A stretch of DNA of 64,000 nt from Moesziomyces globuligerus. Taxonomy: Eukaryota > Basidiomycota > Ustilaginomycetes > Ustilaginales > Ustilaginaceae. A model generated the notes under the pieces. The model saw only the letters and a list, made by a program, of their open reading frames with translations. It did not search any database and was not told the origin of the DNA. A program made the translations under genes and the position numbers. The DNA lies in contig JARVLF010000014.1 of assembly GCA_030849465.1 (NCBI GenBank), forward strand, positions 186,001 to 250,000, in the 5' to 3' direction. Positions 9,055-18,428 of the stretch are shown here, in pieces (the first letter of the stretch is position 1; each line of letters starts with the position of its first letter).

Positions 9055-12000
9055 ATGGCGTCGCATCTGCGCAAGGTGTTTGGCTCCGGCCGCACCAAGT
9101 CCACCGCCTCGTCTTCGTCCCACGGCCGCGTCCGATCCGAAGATGACCAGTCCTCCTCCAACCCCAGCTCGCCTGCCGCTTCGCTCGGCAAGGCCGCCTC
9201 CAGGGCCTTCGGACGCTCCGACCGCGGCGCCTCGCCCAGTCCCGCGCCTGCCTCGCCCGCTCCTGCTCCTTCCTCCCCCCTCCCGCCTGCCACTCCTTCC
9301 AAGAGCTCCACCACCACCACCACCGCCGCTGCCAACCCTCAGTCGGTCCTTCCATCGCCCTCGCCCCGTGGTGCTTCCAAGCCTTCCACCCCCACCGCTG
9401 CGCCTTCGCAGCTTCCTCCTCCTCCTACGCCTTCCAAGAGCGACAACACGGAAGCTTCCACCCCGACTCAGTCCCAGTCGTCGGCAGCTACTCCCACCGC
9501 CTCCGTAGAGGCTCCCACCCCTGCACCCGAAGCATCCGCTCCGGCTGCTCCGGCCGCTGCGCGCACCCCCGCCAAGATGGACTCTGCCAAGCCCCTCACC
9601 ATCAACATCCCCGCCGCAAAGCAGCAGGACGCTGCCCAGCCTGCCGCCGAGCTTCCCAAGAAGCAGCCCAAATCCGACAGCCGCCCCGCCAACGGTAACG
9701 GCACCGGCAACGGCAACGGCACCGGCAACGGCAACAGCAACGGAGCTGCTCCCTCGGACCGCGACGACCTCACCCCCATCGGTGGCCTCAACAACAAGTC
9801 CTCCTTCCACTCCCGCACCACCGCTGACCAGTTCCGCGCCGAGTACCACCCGGACAACGCCTCCAAGTACGCCAACCCCAAGCACTACTCGGCCCGCCCC
9901 GAGACCTACCACCGAAAGTCGTTCAGCGCTGCCCCTTCCCAGGGCGAGGCCACCCCTGCCGGCTCCCGCCGCCCCTCTGGTAGCGAGCACGACATTGGTC
10001 ACGGCCGTGGCCCAACCGCCAACCTCAACCATGCCGTCGACGAACGCCAGCATGGCAGCCACGGAGGCCACCACGGCCACCACTGGATCTCGGCAGAGGA
10101 CAAGCGTCTCCAAGAAGACGTCGACAAGAAGCGCCACTGGAAGCGCTGGGGCCCCTACCTCAGCGAGCGTCAGTGGGGTACCGTCCGCGAGGACTACTCG
10201 GCCAACGGCGACGCCTGGACCCACTTCCCGCACGAGTCGGCTCGCAGCCGCACCTACCGATGGGGCGAGGACGGCCTCGCCGGTCTCTCGGACAACCACT
10301 GCCGCATGGGCCTCAGCCTCGCGCTCTGGAACGGCAAGGATCGCATGCTCAAGGAGCGCCTCTTTGGTCTCGCCAACAACGAGGGCAACCACGGCGAGGA
10401 CGTCAAGGAGCTCTACTGGTACCTCGACAGCACCCCCACCCACAGCTACATGAAGATGCTCTACAAGTATCCGCAGGAGTCCTACCCGTACGAGCTCTTT
10501 GTCCGCGAGTCCCGCAACCGCAGCCGCGACGTCGCCGAGTTCGAGATCACCGACACCGACCTCTTTGACGACGACAAGTACTGGGACGTCTTTGTCGAAT
10601 ACGCAAAGGACGAGGACGAGGAGAACGCCATCTCGATCCGCATCAGCGCCTACAACCGCGGCCCCGAGCCCGCAGACCTCCACATTGTCCCCCAGCTCGT
10701 CTTCCGCAACTACTGGTTCTGGCCCAAGGACGAGCCCGCCAAGCCCGAGATGAAGCAGACCGGCGACTACGTCATCCAGGCCGACCACCCGGAGCTCGGC
10801 CGCTACCACCTCTACTGCTCCACCAGCCCCGCCCCCAGCGCTCCCCCCGCCAAGCGCGGACAGGCGCCCGAGCCCATCTCGGACGACGAGGTGGTGCCCG
10901 AGCTCCTCTTCACCGAGAACGAGACCAACTTTGAGCGTCTCTACAACGGCAACAACCGCAACGTCTACGCCAAGGACGCCTTCCACGACCACATCGTCCC
11001 CTGCCATCGACAGGAGAAGGACCGCCCCAAGGCCATCGAGCGCACCCGCAAGATCAAGAAGACCGTCGTCCGTCAGGAGCGCCGTCCCGTGCCCGCCAAG
11101 GCCGATGACGACGCCGCTCCCAAGGCCAACGGCGCCTCGGCTGAGGCTCAGCCCGAGGCCGCCGCCGGCGAGGAGCAGTTCGGCAGCATCGGTCCCACCG
11201 ACGAGCAGGAGTACGAGGTGGTCGACATCGAAGAGGAGGTCGAGGAAGAAGAGACCTACTTTGAGTCGCCCGACGAGTCCAAGCCGCCGCGCGACTACGT
11301 CAACCCGGACAAGAAGGGTACCAAGGCGGGTGCGCACTACGTCTTCCGCCAGGTGCCCCCCTTCGGTGGCTGCGCCGTGGTGCGCATGAAGCTCACGCCC
11401 AGGACACCGTCGCAGGACTCGGCGATCGACGACGACGAGCAGTTCGACACCACCGTCGAGGCGCGCCGCTCCGAGGCCGACGAGTTCTACGCCAAGCTCA
11501 TCAGCGGTCCCATGTCGGACGACATGAAGAACGTCATGCGCCAGGCGCTCGCCGGCATGCTCTGGAACAAGCAGTTCTACATGTTCATTCAGCCCGAGTG
11601 GCTGCGCGGCGACCCGGGCCAGCCGGCGCCGCCGCCCGAGCGCAAGCGCATCCGCAACCAGGACTGGCGCCACCTCCACATGGAGGACATCCTCTCCATG
11701 CCGGACAAGTGGGAGTATCCGTTCAGCGCCGTGTGGGACAGCGCGTTCCACTGCATCCCGCTCGCCATGGTCGACCCTGCGTTTGCAAAGAAGCAGCTCG
11801 ACCTGTTCACGCGCGAGTGGTACATGAAGCCCGACGGTGCGCTCCCGGCGTACGAGTGGAACTTCTCGGACGTCAACCCGCCCGTGCACGCCTGGGCCAC
11901 GTTCCGCGTGTTCAAGATCGAGCGCAAGATGTTTGGCCGCGAGGACCTGGACTTCCTGGAGCGCGTGTTCCAGAAGCTGCTCATCAACTTCACCTGGTGG

Positions 12001-13251
12001 GTCAACCGCAAGGACTCGAGCGGCTCCAACGTCTTTGAAGGCGGCTTCCTCGGGCTGGACAACATCGGACCCTTCAACCGCTCCGAGCCGCTGCCCACGG
12101 GCGGCACGCTGCGCCAGGCCGACGGCACCGCCTGGATGGCCTTCTACGCGCTCAACATGCTCAACATGGCGCTCGAGCTGGCCAAGCACAATCCGACGTA
12201 CGAGGACATTGCGTCCAAGTTCTTTGAGCACTTTATCTTTATCTCGGACGCCATGTCGTTCCACAATGCCGACGACGAGGAGGGCATCAGCCTCTGGTCG
12301 GACAAGGACGGCTTCTACTACGATGCGATCCAGTGGGGTCCCGGCCACAGCCAGGTGATCCCCGTCAAGAGTCTTGTGGGTCTGATCCCGCTGTACGCGA
12401 CGCTGACCATCGAGCCCTCGGCGCTGAAGCGCTTCCCGAGCTTTGCCAAGCGCATGCAGTGGTTCCTCGACAACCGGCCCGAGATGGCGGACCGCAACAT
12501 TGCCAACATGCAGGTGGGCGGACGCGGCGACCGACGACTGCTCTCGATGGTGAGCCGGGAGCGTCTCGAGCTGATCCTCAAGCGGATGCTGGACGAGAAC
12601 GAGTTCCTCTCGCCGCACGGCGTGCGCTCGCTGAGCAAGGACCACCAGAAGAATCCCTTCCACGTCAACGTGGGCGGCGAGGAGTTTGGCGTTGGCTACT
12701 GGCCCGGCGACTCGCACAGCCCCATGTTTGGCGGCAACTCGAACTGGCGCGGTCCGATCTGGATCTGCGTCAACTTCCTGCTCATCGAATCGCTCCAGCG
12801 CTTCTACCAGTACTACGGCGACAGCTTCAAGGTCGAGTGTCCGACGGGCAGTGGCGACTACATGCACCTGGGCCACGTGGCCGAGGAGCTTTCGCACAGG
12901 TTGCTCGGCATCTTCCTCCGCGACGACCAGGGCAGGCGCGCCAACAATGGCGGCATCCCCATGCTCGACTATGCGCCCGAGTTCCGCGACCTGGTGCACT
13001 TCTACGAGTTCTTCCACGGCGACACGGGCAAGGGCCTGGGCGCCTCGCACCAGTGTGGCTGGACGGGCCTCATCGCGTATACGATCTACTCGACCGGCGC
13101 GAGCTACGGGCTGGCGCAGACGCCGCGCACGCCCAAGTCGACCGCCGCGCACTACTTTGACGAACACCTCACCGAGGACGGCCGATCCGAGGCCGGCAGC
13201 GTGCCGTACTCGAACGCCTACTCGCGCCCGCCCTCGCCCGACGAGCTCTAA
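9055..13251 (+). CDS. GH63-like (six-hairpin/MGH1-type) glycosidase-fold protein, YMR196W family
   Basis: This 1398-residue protein has a disordered Ser/Pro/Thr/Ala-rich N terminus (about 1-250) and a very long conserved region related to family 63 glycoside hydrolases and to the uncharacterised yeast protein YMR196W. Characteristic stretches are QWGTVREDYSANGDAW, RWGEDGLAG, the WDSAF motif near residue 893, PAYEWNFSDVNPPVHAWA, and SNWRGPIWICVNFLL near residue 1228. The WRGPIW signature is typical of GH63 and GH37 enzymes. There is no signal peptide or membrane segment, so unlike ER glucosidase I it is probably cytosolic. A highly acidic, Ala/Glu-rich insert lies near residues 680-745. The substrate is unknown. 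The ATG at 9055 follows a CAG-repeat leader. The gene is intronless and ends 99 bp from the convergent CWC27 gene. Confidence 0.88.
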   Translation: MASHLRKVFGSGRTKSTASSSSHGRVRSEDDQSSSNPSSPAASLGKAASRAFGRSDRGASPSPAPASPAPAPSSPLPPATPSKSSTTTTTAAANPQSVLPSPSPRGASKPSTPTAAPSQLPPPPTPSKSDNTEASTPTQSQSSAATPTASVEAPTPAPEASAPAAPAAARTPAKMDSAKPLTINIPAAKQQDAAQPAAELPKKQPKSDSRPANGNGTGNGNGTGNGNSNGAAPSDRDDLTPIGGLNNKSSFHSRTTADQFRAEYHPDNASKYANPKHYSARPETYHRKSFSAAPSQGEATPAGSRRPSGSEHDIGHGRGPTANLNHAVDERQHGSHGGHHGHHWISAEDKRLQEDVDKKRHWKRWGPYLSERQWGTVREDYSANGDAWTHFPHESARSRTYRWGEDGLAGLSDNHCRMGLSLALWNGKDRMLKERLFGLANNEGNHGEDVKELYWYLDSTPTHSYMKMLYKYPQESYPYELFVRESRNRSRDVAEFEITDTDLFDDDKYWDVFVEYAKDEDEENAISIRISAYNRGPEPADLHIVPQLVFRNYWFWPKDEPAKPEMKQTGDYVIQADHPELGRYHLYCSTSPAPSAPPAKRGQAPEPISDDEVVPELLFTENETNFERLYNGNNRNVYAKDAFHDHIVPCHRQEKDRPKAIERTRKIKKTVVRQERRPVPAKADDDAAPKANGASAEAQPEAAAGEEQFGSIGPTDEQEYEVVDIEEEVEEEETYFESPDESKPPRDYVNPDKKGTKAGAHYVFRQVPPFGGCAVVRMKLTPRTPSQDSAIDDDEQFDTTVEARRSEADEFYAKLISGPMSDDMKNVMRQALAGMLWNKQFYMFIQPEWLRGDPGQPAPPPERKRIRNQDWRHLHMEDILSMPDKWEYPFSAVWDSAFHCIPLAMVDPAFAKKQLDLFTREWYMKPDGALPAYEWNFSDVNPPVHAWATFRVFKIERKMFGREDLDFLERVFQKLLINFTWWVNRKDSSGSNVFEGGFLGLDNIGPFNRSEPLPTGGTLRQADGTAWMAFYALNMLNMALELAKHNPTYEDIASKFFEHFIFISDAMSFHNADDEEGISLWSDKDGFYYDAIQWGPGHSQVIPVKSLVGLIPLYATLTIEPSALKRFPSFAKRMQWFLDNRPEMADRNIANMQVGGRGDRRLLSMVSRERLELILKRMLDENEFLSPHGVRSLSKDHQKNPFHVNVGGEEFGVGYWPGDSHSPMFGGNSNWRGPIWICVNFLLIESLQRFYQYYGDSFKVECPTGSGDYMHLGHVAEELSHRLLGIFLRDDQGRRANNGGIPMLDYAPEFRDLVHFYEFFHGDTGKGLGASHQCGWTGLIAYTIYSTGASYGLAQTPRTPKSTAAHYFDEHLTEDGRSEAGSVPYSNAYSRPPSPDEL

Positions 13252-13350
13252 TGCTCGAGATGCCTCGGCTCCTCTTCTGCTTTTCTCTACTTGTAAATCG
13301 ATTGGTACATTTTGGATGTGATGCATGATCTTGTGGCTGGCGTGGTGTGG

Positions 13351-14643
13351 TTAGTGGCGTGGACGGGGGGGTCGTGAGCCGGAGGTGGTGGTGGGAGCGG
13401 GGCGTTTGGGAGCGCGCGGGTCGAGGACCTCGTAGTCCTGGAGGCGGTCCGAGTGGTTGGTGACGAGGGGGCGGCCGCCAGCGTCGAGACGGTGGGCGCG
13501 CCAGTCGGTGTCGTCGTCGCTGGCTCCGTACTCGGCTGCGTCGTTGTCGTCGTTGTCGTCGTCGTTGTCGTCGTCGTTGTCGTCGTCGTTGTCGTCTGCG
13601 GCGATTGATGCTTGCGGATGCGTAGGGGTGTGTCGGGCAGGTTGGGAGCGGAGGCGGGACTGAAAGTCGATGAGCGCAGCATACGAATCTGGCTTGGAGG
13701 CCGGCGCGAGGTACTTTGCGCGCTCGCGGGCGAGCATCTCGCGTCCCGATACCGCACCGCTGCTACTGCTGTTGGACCGGCTCGACTCGACCGCCAGCCG
13801 CGACGGTGAGGATCGCCCTGACGCATGCGTCGCATTGCTTGCAGCTGGAGCGCGACTCGGCACCGACGACTTGCCAAGTTTCGACGACGAGGGCTGCGAC
13901 GTAGCAGGTTGCGAGGTGAGCTTGGCGTCGGCGGGAAGAAGGTCATGCGAACTCTTTGGACCTTTGAGCGGCTGGGCCTCTTGGTCCTCTTCGGCGCCAA
14001 ACGAGAGCAACGCCGTGTTCTTCTTGACCTTCTTCTTGACCGAACTTTTCTCCTCCGCGCTCCTCTTCTTGTCCTCCTGCTCTGCTTTTCTTTGCTGCGG
14101 TGTGGTGCGGGGTTTGAGGTCGTCGAAAGGATTCTCGAGCACACGCATCTGGATCAACTTGGGCGGATACCTGGGACGATCCTCCTTCCTCCTATCCATC
14201 TCGCCGACCTCGGCGAGTTCGACGAGGTTGTAGATGGTATCGCCCACCACTCTACCGATGAGCGTGTGTTTGCCCTGGAGTTCCGGCGTAGCGTCGAGGG
14301 TGAGGAAGAACTGCGACTCGTTTGCGCGGTCGGTGGCCGCCATGGCCAACAGACCGCGCCGGTTGAAGCGGAGGCGGGAATGCACCTCGATGCCAAACGG
14401 CTCGCCGTAGATGCTTTCGCCATGCTCGCCCGTGCCGGAGGGATCGCCGGTCTGGATGATAAAGCCGGGCAGCAGCCGGTGGAAGATGAGACCGTCGTAG
14501 AAGCCTTCGAGCGCGAGCGTGACGAGGTTGCGACAGGCGCGCGGCGTTTCGCGTGCAAAGAGCTCGATCTCGATGCGACCCTTGGACGTGATGAGCTCGA
14601 TGCGGCCCGATGTGGGTGGCTCCGTCACGTACTGCGACGTCAT
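13351..14643 (-). CDS. CWC27: Spliceosome-associated cyclophilin CWC27
   Basis: The 430-residue product starts with the cyclophilin domain (about residues 1-175): YVTEPPTSGRIELITSKGRI, FHRLLPGFIIQTGDPSGTG, and NESQFFLTL. A Lys/Glu-rich and then Ser-rich tail follows. The start MTSQYVTEPPTSG matches CWC27 proteins, so the ATG at 14641-14643 is preferred over an in-frame extension upstream. At the position of the catalytic Trp121 of cyclophilin A this protein has Glu (PELQGKHT). CWC27 in other species also has Glu there, and the human protein is known to be a weak or inactive isomerase. The role is in activated spliceosomes with CWC22. The C-terminal part carries an Asp/Asn repeat from a GTC/GTT triplet array (about 13545-13600). 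It is divergent from the Nudix gene. Confidence 0.93.
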   Translation of the reverse strand: MTSQYVTEPPTSGRIELITSKGRIEIELFARETPRACRNLVTLALEGFYDGLIFHRLLPGFIIQTGDPSGTGEHGESIYGEPFGIEVHSRLRFNRRGLLAMAATDRANESQFFLTLDATPELQGKHTLIGRVVGDTIYNLVELAEVGEMDRRKEDRPRYPPKLIQMRVLENPFDDLKPRTTPQQRKAEQEDKKRSAEEKSSVKKKVKKNTALLSFGAEEDQEAQPLKGPKSSHDLLPADAKLTSQPATSQPSSSKLGKSSVPSRAPAASNATHASGRSSPSRLAVESSRSNSSSSGAVSGREMLARERAKYLAPASKPDSYAALIDFQSRLRSQPARHTPTHPQASIAADDNDDDNDDDNDDDNDDNDAAEYGASDDDTDWRAHRLDAGGRPLVTNHSDRLQDYEVLDPRAPKRPAPTTTSGSRPPRPRH

Positions 14644-14936
14644 CTCGGGCTTGCTGCGCCCGGTGACACACCGAGACCAAGAGAGATGGATGGTGCGGAG
14701 GAAGTCGAGCAAGGCGTGCAAGATTTGACAGTGTGAATGTTGGGCTGAGTTAGCTCGGCTTTGCGTGTTGGGTTTTGCCTCCACATTTGGCTGATTTGAC
14801 GGCGGAGGTGCCGAAGAAGGCTGTCAAACAATCATCACAAGCGCCCAATCCAACTTGGGGCGACGATGACTTAGCACCACCACCACCATCAAGCTCTAGC
14901 GCGCGCGGACACATTGTCGAAAGTGGACAGGGGACG
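14644..14936. promoter_or_regulatory. Bidirectional spacer between CWC27 and the Nudix gene
   Basis: The two start codons face away from each other across 293 bp. In-frame codons without an ATG extend upstream of the Nudix start, but they begin only at a TTG (14775). I treat this region as shared promoter and 5' UTRs. No TATA box is obvious. Confidence 0.4.
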
Positions 14937-15857
14937 ATGCGAGTCAAGTCGGCCACGAAGGGTGCCGATGTGGACGAGTGGCTGGATGCGCTGACGCCAG
15001 CGAATGCGGCGTGCATTCGGCGGCTCATCTCGTCGCCCGCGCCGCCGAGCTTCACACACGTGCCCAAGCGCAAGCAAGCTGCGGTGGCTGCGCTCCTGTA
15101 CCAAGACGAGGCCACTTGCGAGCTGCGCGTGATCATGACGACGCGCGCGCTGCATCTGCGTTCGCACCCTGGCCAAGCGTCTCTACCCGGCGGCAAGGTG
15201 GACAACTCGGACTCGAGCGTGGTCGAGACAGCGCTGCGCGAGTCGGTGGAAGAGATCGGGCTGCCGGCGACCTCTGCGCTGCACGTCTACACGGGTCATC
15301 CCTTCCTCAGTAAGCTCGGTCTGCTGGTGCATCCGGTCGGCTTCCTGGTGCGCGACGCGCGTCGCATCCTCACCCATCTCGTCGCTTCGCCCGACGAAGT
15401 GTCCGACATCTGGTCCACCTCGCTGCGCACCTTTTTGTCATCCACCGCCCCGCGCGGCAGCCAGCTCGCAGACCCGACCACGGTGGATCGACATCGTCCA
15501 CCGCAGCAGGCGTTTCGGACGTATACCGACGTTCCCTGGCTCGGCGCCATGTATCGTCTCCATCGCTTCCGCAGCTCCCACCAACTCATCAAGGGTCTCA
15601 CCGCAGACGTACTCATCAGCATCGCCCACGTCGCGTATGGCGCCGAGCCCAAGTTCGAGATCAGCGCACCCGGTCAGAGGAGCTGGAACGACATGGTCCA
15701 GCTCGTCGTGCAGAGGTACATGGGCCCACAGCGCGCAGAACAGCGCTGGGGTGACGGAGAGTCGGGCGACGCTCAGGGTAGCTCCGAGGCCTTTGAAACG
15801 CACATTGGCCACGACTACGACTCGGACACCGCTCCGACACTCGCAGCAGCAACCTAG
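14937..15857 (+). CDS. Nudix hydrolase, CoA/acyl-CoA pyrophosphatase type (Pcd1/NUDT7-8)
   Basis: The 306-residue protein contains the CoA-specific signature directly before the Nudix box: TTRALHLRSHPGQASLPGG. This is followed by a Nudix helix ending in LRESVEEIGL with the metal-binding REx2EE residues, near residues 80-105. Spacing between GG and RE is one residue longer than the generic Nudix consensus, as in NUDT7 and NUDT8. The predicted reaction is cleavage of CoA or CoA derivatives to 4'-phosphopantetheine and 3',5'-ADP. The C terminus (AAAT) is not a peroxisomal signal, so the location is uncertain. The first ATG is at 14937. It converges on the Nop15-like gene 145 bp downstream. Confidence 0.88.
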   Translation: MRVKSATKGADVDEWLDALTPANAACIRRLISSPAPPSFTHVPKRKQAAVAALLYQDEATCELRVIMTTRALHLRSHPGQASLPGGKVDNSDSSVVETALRESVEEIGLPATSALHVYTGHPFLSKLGLLVHPVGFLVRDARRILTHLVASPDEVSDIWSTSLRTFLSSTAPRGSQLADPTTVDRHRPPQQAFRTYTDVPWLGAMYRLHRFRSSHQLIKGLTADVLISIAHVAYGAEPKFEISAPGQRSWNDMVQLVVQRYMGPQRAEQRWGDGESGDAQGSSEAFETHIGHDYDSDTAPTLAAAT

Positions 15858-16002
15858 ACCCCCGGTTTCTTGGCGCGATGCACTCCATGCATGGTAGAGA
15901 TGCGTGACGTGAACATGTGAGCATTGCGACGATACGGACGAGAACGGGCGGAGGAATATACACGTTGGAGCACAAGAAAGTGGCGAGTGAGCAAGGGGAG
16001 GT

Positions 16003-17022
16003 TTAGGCCTTTGACGACTTTTGCTTCTTGGCAGGCGCGCTTTTGGGCTTGGTAGCGTCGTCGTTGGTGTAACCGGGAAAGTCGTAGTCGATGCCGAGGT
16101 GTGCGAGTCTAGTTCTGCGCTGGTGCTGTCTGGTCATGGCGCGGTCGTTGGTGCGACGTTGTTCGTCGTCGCTCTTCTCGCGCGACCTGACGACGCGCTC
16201 GATACGATCTGTGGGTACGCGCTTGAACTTGCGGTTGGCGCCGATCCAAAGCTCGGGATGCACCTTGTCCTTGGAGACCGTCTTGACCTGAAGCAGACGA
16301 CCGTCGATGAGGTAGTTGTGCATCGTCTCCTGCACGATGGCCGCCACATCCTTGTCGGCGAACTCGACAAACGCGTAGTGCTTCGAGGCGCCCGTCTTCT
16401 TGTTGCGCGAGACGCGCAGTCGGGTCACCTCGCCAAACTGCGACAGATACGAACGGAGCTGCTTCTCGAAAAAGCCCTTGGGCAGACGTCCGATGTACAG
16501 AACGCCAGGCGTGCTGCTCGTGCCCGAAGCCGTCTTGACCTTGCGCAGCTTGTCCAGACGCGCACGCACCACCGAATCGTCCTTCGAGTTGGGCAGCTTC
16601 ATCGACGCCATCGACGACCGAGGCGCTGCCGCAAGCCGATCATCCTCGTCATCCTCGTCCGACGAGTTGGGCCCCTCATCCTCCTCTTCATCATCCTCCT
16701 CTTCGTCGGCAGACGAGTCGGCAGACACGTCCGAGAGCGACGCCAGGATCGAGCGCTCGTTCTCCGCACCTGCATCCTCCTCCTCGTCCTCCTCCTCGCT
16801 GACTGGTGCGGCGGCCACCTTGGGAGCCTTTGCCTTCTTCGTGGGCGTCGGCTTGGCGGGTGCCGAGTCGGCGGCGGCCGCACGCTTCTTGCCGTTGGCC
16901 TTGGCCGAGGGCGCTGCCGCCACCGGCTCGGGCTTGGCGGGCGACGGCTTGGCGGGCTTGGCGGCGGTTGCTGGCGCAGCTTTCTTGGCGGAAGCCGCGG
17001 CGGATGTCTTCTTGGGCGGCAT
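16003..17022 (-). CDS. NOP15: Nop15/NIFK-like nucleolar RNA-binding protein
   Basis: The 339-residue protein has a Lys/Ala/Pro-rich N terminus (MPPKKTSAAASAKK), acidic Glu/Asp/Ser clusters, one RRM near residues 173-250 and a basic C terminus ending QKSSKA. The RRM reads VLYIGRLPKGFFEKQLRSYL with RNP1-like HYAFVEF and the family-specific YLIDGRLLQVKTV. This pattern is that of Nop15 in yeast and NIFK in animals, factors needed for early 60S ribosome assembly and ITS2 processing. The ATG at 17020-17022 starts the basic segment. The frame stays open upstream to 17565 but that part is not protein-like. The location is nucleolar by family. Confidence 0.88.
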   Translation of the reverse strand: MPPKKTSAAASAKKAAPATAAKPAKPSPAKPEPVAAAPSAKANGKKRAAAADSAPAKPTPTKKAKAPKVAAAPVSEEEDEEEDAGAENERSILASLSDVSADSSADEEEDDEEEDEGPNSSDEDDEDDRLAAAPRSSMASMKLPNSKDDSVVRARLDKLRKVKTASGTSSTPGVLYIGRLPKGFFEKQLRSYLSQFGEVTRLRVSRNKKTGASKHYAFVEFADKDVAAIVQETMHNYLIDGRLLQVKTVSKDKVHPELWIGANRKFKRVPTDRIERVVRSREKSDDEQRRTNDRAMTRQHQRRTRLAHLGIDYDFPGYTNDDATKPKSAPAKKQKSSKA

Positions 17023-17494
17023 GGTCGGTGGAGATGTCGGTGGGGGTTGGATGGAGGAAGGCAAGAAGGCTGTCCAGCGCAGGGCCGCGGTGAGCAAAGC
17101 GTGGCCTCGAGTGTTGGCGGTTGCTCCACAAAAAAAATCAAATTGCCTCTCTGACTTGCAAAAGGCCGAGCGAGCAAAAAAAGGTAAAGTTTCCCAGTCC
17201 ACCACAAAGACCCTGTTTGGCGTCCGTTTCTTCTTTTCGCACGGCACAACCAGATCGAAAACCCAAAAAAGAAAAAAATTCCCGATCGATTTCCTGCCAG
17301 TGAAGGAAAAGATGTTAGAGTGTCGAGCCCGAGCGGCGGGTTGGCTTGATCGAAGGAGCTGGAAAGCGACGCGGCATGGAAGGATTCCGCGTCTGTGCGC
17401 CACCAACCGAGAGCTTGATCTTCTCAAAAGTGGAGCTTGGAGCTCCCGCTGGTTGACCTTCGCACTCCAACATCCGACATCCATCAACGCAATC
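17023..17494. promoter_or_regulatory. Divergent spacer between the Nop15-like gene and p23
   Basis: This 472-bp region separates two divergent starts. It holds several A-rich tracts on the plus strand (about 17128-17138, 17176-17182 and 17261-17280). I see no gene in it. Confidence 0.4.
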
Positions 17495-18259
17495 ATGTCG
17501 ACCGTCGTTCCCGAGATCCTGTGGGCCCAGCGCTCGTCTGCGGACGAAGCCGAGAAGGTACGCAATCCCGCATCCCCAACTTGCCGACGCTTCTTCCTCT
17601 CATGCTGCTGTGTTGCTCACCTCTGCTGCGCTTTTGCTTTTTCGGTCTCGTAGAACGTGGTGATGCTGACGATCAACGTGCCCAACCTGCCGGCACCTCC
17701 CGCGACCAAGTTCGAGCTCACGGCGAGCGGCTTCAGCTTCCACGCCAAGACGGGCGACGAGTCCAAGAACATCCCGCACAAGGAGTACGCGTTCCAGCTC
17801 GAGTTCTACGACGAGATCGACGTCGACGCCTCCAAGACCTCGCTCTCCTCCAAGTGCCTCTACGCCGTGCTGCGCAAGAAGACCGCCAAGGACGAGTTCT
17901 GGCCCCGCCTCACCAAGGACAAGATCCGTCTGCACAACGTCAAGACCGACTTTGACAAGTGGGTCGACGAGGACGAGCAGGACGGCGCCGACGAGGCCGC
18001 GATGCCCGACATGGGCGGTATGGGCGGTATGGATCCCGCCATGATGGGCGCAGGCGGTGCCGGAGGTTTCGATATGTCCAGCCTCATGGGCGGCGGAGCC
18101 GGCGGTGCAGGAGGCCTCGATCTGCAGAGCATGATGGCCCAGATGGGCGGTGGCATGGGTGGCATGGGCGGCATGCCCGATTTTGGCGCAGAGGACGATG
18201 ACGACGATGACGCAGACGACGTCCAGGACGCTCCGCCCGCCGCTCAAGAGGCAAAGTAA
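17495..18259 (+). CDS. SBA1: p23/Sba1 Hsp90 co-chaperone (two exons)
   Basis: Exon 1 is 17495-17557 and exon 2 is 17654-18259. The 96-bp intron begins GTACGC and ends CTCGTAG. The joined protein has 222 residues. It starts MSTVVPEILWAQRSSADEAE followed by NVVMLTINVPN, the CS (p23) domain. Diagnostic elements are LWAQR, FxFxA-type strand residues, LRKKTAKDEFWPRLTKDK (the WPRL signature) and FDKWVDEDE. The C-terminal tail is Gly/Met-rich (GGM repeats) and then acidic, as in fungal and animal p23 proteins. It binds ATP-bound Hsp90 and slows ATP hydrolysis. It converges on the DGAT2 gene. Confidence 0.95.
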
Positions 18260-18428
18260 CATCTCCCTTCGCACTTCACTTTCACAAGACATGCTGCATT
18301 CCCATGCCAGACAAAATATCACCACCTTCCACCCAGTCCGCCAAAGATACGAGTCCTCATCTTGCATTTCCAGATCCGACCTGCCACAACCGGCAACAAC
18401 ACGGAGATCTGCCGAGAGCAAGGGCGCT

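Noticed and set aside
8998..13326. Very long minus-strand open frame (about 1440 codons) opposite the GH63-like gene
   Set aside because: It mirrors the strongly GC-biased codons of the true gene, reads as Val/Gly/Leu/Arg-rich sequence and has no domain. Such antisense frames are expected at high third-position GC.
17023..17565. N-terminal extension of the Nop15-like protein
   Set aside because: The extension reads across A-rich non-coding sequence. The basic MPPKKTS start at 17022 matches the nature of the protein family better.
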